Below, piece after piece: positions 58,039 to 64,000 of a stretch of DNA of 64,000 bases (within the stretch, counting starts at the first letter, position 1; each line of letters starts with the position of its first letter). Where the stretch lies: assembly GCF_027988105.1 (NCBI RefSeq), contig NZ_JAQJZJ010000005.1, positions 310,001-374,000 on the forward strand, read 5' to 3'. The stretch comes from Pseudomonas aestuarii (GTDB lineage Bacteria; Pseudomonadota; Gammaproteobacteria; Pseudomonadales; Pseudomonadaceae). The position numbers and the translations under genes are program-made. Under the pieces are notes generated by a model. The model ran no database searches. It was not told the origin of the DNA and was given only the letters and a program-made list of their open reading frames with translations.

Positions 58039-58143
58039 TCTGTCGCTCGTCTGCTCCATCACGTGGGAAGGACGGGCTCAGGTGTTGCCAAGGAGACAGG
58101 CGCCGCCAGAGCTTGCTGTCGAACTCAGCAAGGGACAACAACA

Positions 58144-59148
58144 ATGGCACTCAAACCAAAAGAAGCGCCGGAGTTTGACGTCGACGATGAAATGCTCTTG
58201 ATTGAGCCCGGCATCGTCTTGAATGATGTGCCGAATGAAAAGGCCGAAACGCCAATCACTCGCACTAAAGTCAAGCAATCCGGCAGCAAGCAGCACAAGT
58301 ACATTGATTACACCCGCGCGCTCGACGCGACTCAGCTGTATCTCAACGAAATTGGTTTTTCCCCCCTGCTTAGCCCTGAGGAGGAAGTGTTCTTTGCGCG
58401 TCTGGCGCAGAAGGGCGATCCGGCCGGGCGTAAGCGCATGATCGAGAGCAACCTGCGTCTGGTGGTGAAAATCGCCCGCCGTTATGTCAATCGCGGTTTG
58501 TCACTGCTCGATTTGATCGAAGAAGGTAACCTCGGCTTGATCCGCGCGGTCGAAAAATTCGACCCGGAACGTGGTTTTCGCTTCTCGACGTATGCAACCT
58601 GGTGGATCCGTCAGACCATCGAACGGGCGATCATGAATCAGACCCGTACCATTCGATTGCCGATCCATGTAGTTAAAGAGCTCAACGTCTACTTGCGTGC
58701 GGCGCGCGAGTTGACCCAGAAACTCGACCATGAGCCTTCAGCCGAAGAGATTGCCAACCTGCTGGAAAAACCGGTGGGTGACGTCAAACGCATGCTCGGT
58801 CTGAATGAGCGGGTGTCTTCGGTGGATGTTTCGCTTGGCCCTGATTCGGACAAGACCCTGCTCGATACCCTGACCGATGACCGTCCGACGGATCCGTGCG
58901 AACTGCTGCAAGACGACGACCTTTCGCAAAGCATCGACCAGTGGTTGTCCGAATTGACCGACAAGCAGCGTGAGGTCGTGGTGCGGCGTTTCGGTTTGCG
59001 CGGCCACGAAAGCTGCACCCTGGAAGAAGTCGGTCAGGAGATCGGCTTGACTCGCGAGCGGGTGCGGCAGATTCAGGTCGAGGCGCTCAAGCGCTTGCGC
59101 GAGATTCTGGAAAAGAACGGTTTGTCGAGTGACGCCCTGTTCCAGTAG
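58144..59148 (+). CDS. rpoS: RNA polymerase sigma factor RpoS
   Basis: RpoS (334 aa) directs stationary-phase and stress transcription. Region 1.2/2 ([16 protein letters not shown], then [19 protein letters not shown]), region 2.4 ([16 protein letters not shown]) and region 4.2 ([19 protein letters not shown]) are intact. ATG 58144 follows AAGGGA. The N-terminal 45 residues are the variable part. An intrinsic terminator follows, then rsmZ, whose RNA controls translation of many RpoS- and Gac-dependent genes. Confidence 0.98.
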   Translation: MALKPKEAPEFDVDDEMLLIEPGIVLNDVPNEKAETPITRTKVKQSGSKQHKYIDYTRALDATQLYLNEIGFSPLLSPEEEVFFARLAQKGDPAGRKRMIESNLRLVVKIARRYVNRGLSLLDLIEEGNLGLIRAVEKFDPERGFRFSTYATWWIRQTIERAIMNQTRTIRLPIHVVKELNVYLRAARELTQKLDHEPSAEEIANLLEKPVGDVKRMLGLNERVSSVDVSLGPDSDKTLLDTLTDDRPTDPCELLQDDDLSQSIDQWLSELTDKQREVVVRRFGLRGHESCTLEEVGQEIGLTRERVRQIQVEALKRLREILEKNGLSSDALFQ

Positions 59149-59166
59149 CTCTTGCCTGTTCTATCT

Positions 59167-59190
59167 AACCCGGCTCAGGCCGGGTTTTTT
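59167..59190 (+). terminator. Intrinsic terminator of rpoS
   Basis: AACCCGGC (59167-59174) pairs with GCCGGGTT (59179-59186) around TCAG, with a run of six T (59185-59190). It lies 18 bp after the rpoS stop codon. Confidence 0.9.
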
Positions 59191-59200
59191 ATGGGCGCCA

Positions 59201-59218
59201 TGTAAGCCATTGCTTACA
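59201..59218 (+). promoter_or_regulatory. GacA box upstream of rsmZ
   Basis: TGTAAGCCATTGCTTACA is a perfect palindrome of the GacA upstream activating sequence TGTAAG-N6-CTTACA. It is centred about 180 bp before the predicted rsmZ start, the unusually distant spacing reported for rsmZ genes of other pseudomonads. It marks control by the GacS/GacA two-component system. Confidence 0.9.
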
Positions 59219-59355
59219 TGGCGTGTAAGCAATTAAAGGAAAGAATGGCAGGAAACTCGCCGGTTGAATATTGGTGTGTAATGCAACGTACTGATTAATA
59301 TGGTTATTTTAATTGTTCTTCCAGGCGTTGTGCATTTTTCAGGTATTGGACGGGC

Positions 59356-59383
59356 TTGTGGCAGGGCAGGGAACCGCTAGTAT
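59356..59383 (+). promoter_or_regulatory. rsmZ promoter
   Basis: TTGTGG (59356-59361), a 16-bp spacer and TAGTAT (59378-59383) predict transcription from about 59390. The distance to the GacA box (about 180 bp) supports this start. Confidence 0.6.
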
Positions 59384-59389
59384 TACACC

Positions 59390-59525
59390 TGTGCCTAGGG
59401 ACTGGCGCAGGCCGCAACGGATAGTGGTCAGGACAATCGCAGGATGCGATTTCATCAGGATGATGAACAGGGAATACAGGGAGTAGGGACAAAAGAGTGG
59501 GCGGGTAATACCGCCCCTTTTTTTT
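59390..59525 (+). ncRNA. rsmZ: Small regulatory RNA RsmZ
   Basis: RsmZ sequesters the translational repressors RsmA/RsmE. The predicted RNA of about 136 nt has eight GGA motifs, several displayed in hairpin loops: ATCGCA-GGA-TGCGAT (59446-59460 region) and TCATC-AGGAT-GATGA (59452-59466 region). It ends in a perfect terminator, GGGCGG gtaata CCGCCC (59499-59516) with eight T. The location between rpoS and fdxA, the GacA box and the GGA density together identify it. The 5' end is inferred from the promoter; the sequence itself is not highly conserved between species. Confidence 0.9.
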
Positions 59526-59536
59526 GCCTGCGAGAA

Positions 59537-59565
59537 AGTAAAAGACCCGCGCAAGGCGGGTCTTT
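59537..59565 (-). terminator. Intrinsic terminator of fdxA
   Basis: AAAGACCCGC (59541-59550) and GCGGGTCTTT (59556-59565) form a 10-bp stem. On the minus strand it is followed by TTTTAC and lies 20 bp beyond the fdxA stop codon. It may work in both directions, backing up the rsmZ terminator. Confidence 0.8.
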
Positions 59566-59585
59566 CAGTGAGCGTTGCGTAAGAG

Positions 59586-59909
59586 TTAGCGCTCCAGGTA
59601 CTGCAGCTTGTCTTTTACGCCATCCCACTCTTCAGCATCAGGTAAGCCTTCTTTCTTCTCGGTGATGTTCGGCCAGACTTCGGCCAGGTCGGCATTGAGC
59701 TCGATATATTCCTGTTGATCTTCCGGCACTTCGTCTTCGGAGAAGATCGCTTGAGCCGGGCACTCCGGCTCGCAGAGTGCGCAGTCGATGCACTCGTCCG
59801 GGTGGATCACCAGGAAGTTCGGGCCTTCGTAGAAGCAGTCCACCGGACAGACTTCCACGCAGTCGGTGTACTTGCACTTGATGCAGTTGTCGGTGACGAC
59901 GAAGGTCAT
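59586..59909 (-). CDS. fdxA: 7Fe ferredoxin FdxA
   Basis: FdxA (107 aa) is an Azotobacter FdI-type electron carrier with one 3Fe-4S and one 4Fe-4S cluster. Cysteines C9, C12, C17, C21, C25, C40, C43, C46 and C50 match the FdI pattern within one residue. The GAGGAGAG site fixes the ATG at 59909; the 36 in-frame residues upstream are rejected. It is divergent from nothing and convergent with rsmZ. Confidence 0.96.
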   Translation of the reverse strand: MTFVVTDNCIKCKYTDCVEVCPVDCFYEGPNFLVIHPDECIDCALCEPECPAQAIFSEDEVPEDQQEYIELNADLAEVWPNITEKKEGLPDAEEWDGVKDKLQYLER

Positions 59910-60053
59910 TTCTAATTCTCTCCTCAGGCTACGGCACGGGGACTGTTTTCCATAAACAGCCCCTCGGCTCGGGAAACTATGACTGCGACACCAGGCTAGT
60001 AGGCCGCAGCATCCCAAAGCGCGCGCGATTCTAACAGCTTGCGCGTGCGGGCG

Positions 60054-62627
60054 TTAGACTCGCGCTTTCCATGTATATAACAGTTCCAGCGCTTTGCGCG
60101 GAGTCAGATCATCCGGGTTGATCTTGAATAATTCCTCCAGCACCGGGTGCGGCAGGCTGGAGAACATATCGCTTTGCAGCGGAGTCGCCTGCTGGCCGGG
60201 TACGTTGTGTGGCAAATCATGGGGCAGGCTGGTGGTTTCCAGGCGCGCCAGATGTTCGCGGGCGCGCAGGATCACGGCGCCGGGAACACCAGCCAATTGC
60301 GCTACCGCTAAACCATAGCTCTGACTGGCCGGGCCGGGCAGTACATGGTGCAAAAAGACGATGCGTTCATTGTGCTCGGTGGCATTGAGGTGCACGTTGG
60401 CAACCAGCGGCTGGCTTTCCGGCAGTACCGTGAGTTCGAAGTAGTGGGTGGCGAACAGCGTATAGGCACGCAGCTTGGCCAGCTGCTCGGCCGCCGCCCA
60501 GGCCAACGACAGGCCGTCGAAGGTGCTGGTGCCGCGACCGACTTCGTCCATCAGCACCAGGCTGCGTTCTGTGGCGTTGTGCAGAATATTCGCGGTCTCG
60601 CTCATCTCGACCATAAAGGTCGAACGGCCCCCCGCTAGGTCATCGCTTGATCCGATACGGGTAAAAATGCGATCAACCAGAGACAGTTCGCAACTGGCTG
60701 CGGGCACGAAGCTGCCAATATGCGCGAGCAGTACGATCAGCGCTGTCTGGCGCATGTAGGTGGATTTACCGCCCATGTTCGGCCCGGTGATGATCAGCAT
60801 GCGCGTGTCATCGTCCAGACTCAGGTCGTTGGCCACGAAGGGGGTGGTCAGTACTTGCTCGACCACCGGATGACGGCCCTGCTCGATGCGCATGCAGGGT
60901 TCGTCGACGAAACATGGGCGATTGAGGTCGAGGTTCAGGGCGCGTTCGCCCAGGTTGCTCAGTACGTCCAGTTCGGCCAGGGCTGCGGCGCTGTCCTGTA
61001 GTGGGCCGAGGTGGCCGATCAGGCGTTCCAGCAGTTCCTCGTAGAGGAGCTTTTCCCGGGCCAGGGCACGGCTCTTGGCCGATAGGGCCTTGTCCTCGAA
61101 CTCCTTGAGCTCGGGGGTGATGAAGCGCTCGGCACCTTTCAGGGTCTGGCGGCGGATATAGTCGGCCGGTGCCGACTCGGCCTGCTTGCTTGGCAGTTCG
61201 ATAAAGTAGCCATGCACCCGGTTGTAGCCGACCTTGAGGTTGGCCAGACCGGTACGGGCCTTCTCTCGCACTTCCAGATCCATCAGGTACTGGCCGGCGT
61301 TTTCGCTGAGCGATTGCAGTTCGTCCAGCTCGACGTCGTAGCCGGTCTTGAGCACGCCGCCATCGCGGATCACCGCAGGCGGGTTGTCGATAATGGCGCG
61401 GGCTAGCAACTCGGCCAGCTCCGGGTAGGTGCCGACTATGCCGGCCAAGTCAGCCAGGTGCGGCGAGTCGAGGTCAGTCATGGCCTGCTGCAGTTCGGGC
61501 AGGGCGGCTAGGGCATCGCGCAGACGCGCCAGATCCCGTGGCCGCGCATTGCGCAAGCCAATACGCGCGAGGATGCGTTCCAGGTCGCCGATTTCCTTGA
61601 GCCGCGGCTGCAGGGTCTCGAAGCGATAACGCTCCAGCAGGCAGGCAATCGATTCCTGGCGCGCTTCCAATATTCTACGGTCGCGTAGCGGGCGGTTCAG
61701 CCAGCGGCTGAGTAGGCGGCTGCCCATGGCGGTCTGGCAGCGGTCGACCACCGATTGCAGAGTATTCTCGCGCCCGCCGGCGAGGTTGATGTCCAGTTCC
61801 AGGTTGCGCCGGCTGGCCCCGTCGAGAATTACCGTGTCGTCGAGACGTTCATGGCGCAGGCTGCGCAGGTGCGGCAGGGCGGTGCGCTGGGTTTCCCGGG
61901 CATAGGCCAGCAGGCAGCCGGCGGCGCCGATGGCCAGGGTCAGGCTCTCGCAGCCGAAACCTATCAGATCCTGGGTGGCGAACTGCTGACAAAGGCTCTT
62001 GTGTGCACTGTCGCGCTCGAAATCCCAGGGCGCCCGGCGGCGCACCCCGCGGCGTTTTTCTGCCGGTAGGCCCTGCGGCCAGTCGTCGGGAATCAGTAAC
62101 TCGACCGGATTGAGGCGCTCCAATTCGGCCAGCAGGTTCTCCCAGCCTTTGATTTCCAGCACGCTGAAGCGGCCGCTGGTGATGTCCAGCACCGCCAGGC
62201 CGAACAGCCGCTCGTCACCGAGTACGGCGGCCAGCAAATTGTCGCGCCGCTCGTCGAGCAGGGCTTCGTCGCTGACCGTGCCGGGGGTGATGATGCGTAC
62301 CACCTGGCGCTCCACCGGACCTTTGCTGGTGGCCGGGTCGCCGATTTGTTCACAGATGACCACCGACTCGCCGAGCTTGACCAGTTTGCCGAGGTAGCCT
62401 TCGGCCGCGTGGTAGGGAATCCCGCACATGGGGATGGCCTGGCCGGCCGACTGGCCGCGAGCGGTGAGGGTGATATCCAGCAGCTTGGAGGCCTTTTTCG
62501 CGTCCTCGTAGAAGATCTCGTAGAAATCGCCCATGCGGTAGAACATCAGCTGATCGGGGTGCTGGTTTTTCAGCCTCCAGTACTGCTGCATCATGGGCGT
62601 GTGAGAACTAAGATCGCTTTGGCTCAT
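60054..62627 (-). CDS. mutS: DNA mismatch repair protein MutS
   Basis: MutS (857 aa) recognises mismatches. The mismatch-reading F-Y-E is at residues 35-37 ([11 protein letters not shown]). The ATPase Walker A GPNMGGKS is at 615-622, followed by [19 protein letters not shown] and [15 protein letters not shown]. The C-terminal HTH/tetramer region is present. The start at 62627 ([17 protein letters not shown]) is chosen over an upstream in-frame codon. It is divergent from pncC across 78 bp. Confidence 0.98.
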   Translation of the reverse strand: MSQSDLSSHTPMMQQYWRLKNQHPDQLMFYRMGDFYEIFYEDAKKASKLLDITLTARGQSAGQAIPMCGIPYHAAEGYLGKLVKLGESVVICEQIGDPATSKGPVERQVVRIITPGTVSDEALLDERRDNLLAAVLGDERLFGLAVLDITSGRFSVLEIKGWENLLAELERLNPVELLIPDDWPQGLPAEKRRGVRRRAPWDFERDSAHKSLCQQFATQDLIGFGCESLTLAIGAAGCLLAYARETQRTALPHLRSLRHERLDDTVILDGASRRNLELDINLAGGRENTLQSVVDRCQTAMGSRLLSRWLNRPLRDRRILEARQESIACLLERYRFETLQPRLKEIGDLERILARIGLRNARPRDLARLRDALAALPELQQAMTDLDSPHLADLAGIVGTYPELAELLARAIIDNPPAVIRDGGVLKTGYDVELDELQSLSENAGQYLMDLEVREKARTGLANLKVGYNRVHGYFIELPSKQAESAPADYIRRQTLKGAERFITPELKEFEDKALSAKSRALAREKLLYEELLERLIGHLGPLQDSAAALAELDVLSNLGERALNLDLNRPCFVDEPCMRIEQGRHPVVEQVLTTPFVANDLSLDDDTRMLIITGPNMGGKSTYMRQTALIVLLAHIGSFVPAASCELSLVDRIFTRIGSSDDLAGGRSTFMVEMSETANILHNATERSLVLMDEVGRGTSTFDGLSLAWAAAEQLAKLRAYTLFATHYFELTVLPESQPLVANVHLNATEHNERIVFLHHVLPGPASQSYGLAVAQLAGVPGAVILRAREHLARLETTSLPHDLPHNVPGQQATPLQSDMFSSLPHPVLEELFKINPDDLTPRKALELLYTWKARV

Positions 62628-62705
62628 CGTTTTAACTGTCCGGCTGAATCGCAAAAGCGCCTAGTGTACGGTATCCCCTTGGCTGGCTTTAACCCCGGAG
62701 TGCAG

Positions 62706-63218
62706 ATGACTGTGAATGATCAACGCCTGACCCGGCTGGCCGCCGAACTGGGTCAGCGATTGCAGGCGCAAGGTGCGCAGGTAAGTACCGCCGAGTCCTG
62801 CACTGGCGGCGGCATCGCAGAGGCAATTACCAGAATCCCAGGCAGCTCGGCCTGGTTCGAGGCGGGTTATGTCACCTATTCCAATAGGCAGAAGAGCCAG
62901 CAGTTGAGGGTGCCCGAGGCGTTGTTCGCTACTGTGGGGGCGGTCAGCCGCGCGGTGGTCGAAGCCATGGTCCGTGGCGCCCAGGCGCAGAGCGGGGCGC
63001 GTTATGCGGTAGCGGTCAGTGGTGTGGCCGGGCCGGATGGCGGCTCGACGGAGAAACCGGTGGGCACCGTGTGGCTGGCTTGGGGTGACGGCGAACGGCT
63101 GTTCAGCACACGTCGCCAGTTCGCTGGCGACCGCGGCGAAGTTCGCCGACAAACGGTCGAGGCCGCGCTGGAAGGACTGTTGCGCGTGATTGCGCAAGAA
63201 AATCCAAATGCAGGGTAG
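62706..63218 (+). CDS. pncC: Nicotinamide-nucleotide amidohydrolase PncC (CinA C-domain)
   Basis: PncC (170 aa) deamidates NMN, recycling NAD by-products. The CinA C-terminal family motifs STAESCTGGGIAEAITRIPG, GYVTYSNRQK and AVSGVAGPDGGSTEKPVGTVW are intact. It is a stand-alone domain without the CinA N-terminal part. GGAG precedes the ATG at 62706; in-frame upstream codons run through the divergent mutS and are rejected. It lies 90 bp before recA, an order conserved in pseudomonads and enterics. Confidence 0.95.
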   Translation: MTVNDQRLTRLAAELGQRLQAQGAQVSTAESCTGGGIAEAITRIPGSSAWFEAGYVTYSNRQKSQQLRVPEALFATVGAVSRAVVEAMVRGAQAQSGARYAVAVSGVAGPDGGSTEKPVGTVWLAWGDGERLFSTRRQFAGDRGEVRRQTVEAALEGLLRVIAQENPNAG

Positions 63219-63227
63219 GCGAGGGAC

Positions 63228-63261
63228 TTGCCCTGTGGAATAATACTGTCTACTTATACAG
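63228..63261 (+). promoter_or_regulatory. recA promoter with LexA operator
   Basis: CTGTCTACTTATACAG (63246-63261) matches the SOS box CTGT-N8-ACAG exactly. A TTGCCC -35 (63228-63233) with TACTTA (63251-63256) as -10 at 17-bp spacing puts the operator across the promoter, so LexA would block polymerase binding until DNA damage. It lies 48 bp before the recA ATG. Confidence 0.88.
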
Positions 63262-63308
63262 TTGTTAATGGCCGCTAGCAGGCCCTTCTTTATTACGTGA
63301 GGACTTCA

Positions 63309-64000
63309 ATGGACGAGAATAAGAAGCGCGCCTTGGCGGCAGCCTTGGGCCAGATCGAAAAGCAATTCGGCAAGGGCGCGGTCATGCGCATGGGCGACCA
63401 TGAGCGCCAGGCGATTCCGGCCATTTCCACCGGCTCGCTCGGTTTGGACATTGCCCTGGGTATTGGCGGTCTGCCGAAAGGCCGGATCGTGGAGATCTAC
63501 GGCCCCGAGTCTTCCGGTAAAACCACCCTGACCCTGTCGGTGATCGCCGAAGCGCAGAAGCTTGGTGCTACCTGTGCCTTCGTCGATGCCGAGCATGCCC
63601 TGGATCCCGAATACGCCGGCAAGCTGGGCGTGAATGTCGATGACCTGCTGGTATCGCAACCGGATACCGGTGAGCAGGCGCTGGAAATCACCGACATGCT
63701 GGTGCGCTCCAATGCCGTCGACGTGATCGTCATCGACTCCGTGGCGGCCCTGGTGCCGAAGGCGGAAATCGAAGGCGAGATGGGCGACATGCACGTGGGT
63801 TTGCAGGCTCGCCTGATGTCTCAGGCACTGCGCAAGATCACCGGCAACATCAAGAACGCCAACTGCCTGGTGATCTTCATCAACCAGATCCGCATGAAGA
63901 TCGGGGTGATGTTCGGTAGCCCGGAAACCACCACTGGCGGTAACGCGCTGAAGTTCTACGCCTCGGTGCGCCTGGACATTCGCCGCACCGGCGCGGTGAA
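63309..64000 (+). CDS. recA: Recombinase RecA (5' part, runs off the window)
   Basis: The first 230 codons of RecA are present without interruption; the 3' end lies beyond the window. The sequence begins [20 protein letters not shown]; Walker A GPESSGKT is at residues 65-72, and [19 protein letters not shown] with the following L2-proximal segment is conserved. A GAGGA site precedes the ATG. It catalyses strand exchange and LexA self-cleavage, which relieves its own operator. Confidence 0.98.
   Translation, partial: MDENKKRALAAALGQIEKQFGKGAVMRMGDHERQAIPAISTGSLGLDIALGIGGLPKGRIVEIYGPESSGKTTLTLSVIAEAQKLGATCAFVDAEHALDPEYAGKLGVNVDDLLVSQPDTGEQALEITDMLVRSNAVDVIVIDSVAALVPKAEIEGEMGDMHVGLQARLMSQALRKITGNIKNANCLVIFINQIRMKIGVMFGSPETTTGGNALKFYASVRLDIRRTGAV

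Larger units (their letters stand above)
59149..59389. other. rpoS-rsmZ intergenic control region
   Basis: Together with rsmZ this fills the 437-bp gap between rpoS and fdxA. It carries the rpoS terminator, a GacA box at 59201-59218, a third TGTAAGC half-site at 59224-59230, and an AT-rich stretch (about 59230-59320) that differs sharply from the surrounding GC-rich DNA. In other pseudomonads MvaT/MvaU proteins bind AT-rich DNA ahead of rsmZ; that role is inferred here. No coding gene is seen. Confidence 0.7.

Overview
This 64 kb window is core chromosome of a gammaproteobacterium of the genus Pseudomonas, and probably not P. aeruginosa itself. The base composition is GC-rich. Many products match Pseudomonas family lengths: GlnD 900 aa, RpoS 334 aa, AccA 316 aa, FabZ 146 aa, DapD 344 aa. 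The order rpoS - rsmZ - fdxA - mutS - pncC - recA and the presence of a Gac/Rsm small RNA are Pseudomonas hallmarks. I found no prophage, insertion sequence, CRISPR array, tRNA or rRNA.

Layout. (1) 0.3-9.2 kb: plsB (phospholipid acylation, minus strand), a three-gene ABC transporter module of the GldA/F/G type, and a membrane phosphotransferase of the LTA synthase/alkaline phosphatase superfamily. (2) 9.3-14.5 kb, minus strand: a small conserved protein, rlmA, dapE and a bifunctional GT2/GH17 beta-glucan enzyme resembling NdvB. (3) 14.7-23.7 kb: tcdA facing csdA-csdE (sulfur transfer and t6A to ct6A tRNA modification), then dapD, an ArsC-like gene and dapC (lysine/diaminopimelate pathway), and glnD with map. 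(4) 24-42 kb, plus strand: the long rpsB-tsf / pyrH-frr-uppS-cdsA-dxr-rseP / bamA-skp-lpxD-fabZ-lpxA-lpxB-rnhB-dnaE array, which combines translation, isoprenoid and phospholipid synthesis, outer membrane assembly, lipid A synthesis and replication. (5) 42-50 kb: accA, tilS, pyrG-kdsA, eno, ftsB-ispD. (6) 50-53 kb: a divergent LysR regulator with adhC-fghA, for glutathione-dependent formaldehyde oxidation. (7) 53-59 kb: ispF-truD-surE-pcm, a DUF368 membrane protein, nlpD and rpoS. (8) 59.2-64 kb: the sRNA rsmZ with a GacA box, fdxA, mutS, pncC and the 5' part of recA behind a consensus LexA operator.

Many genes are joined by 1-4 bp stop/start overlaps (ATGA or TGATG), showing tight translational coupling. 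The strongest non-coding signals are the rsmZ locus, the intrinsic terminators after the gldG-like gene, ndvB, rpsB, eno, rpoS, rsmZ and fdxA, a tandem 14-bp repeat plus terminator-like hairpin ahead of bamA, an 18-bp hairpin between csdA and dapD, and a strong hairpin in the eno leader. Short inverted repeats built on ATGGGTTA/TAACCCAT recur between genes.

No wholly new multi-gene system is visible. The least understood elements are the LTA-synthase-like enzyme, the 125-aa conserved protein, the ArsC-like protein inside the dap cluster and the leader structures. All protein family assignments were made by reading the sequences; no database search was run.
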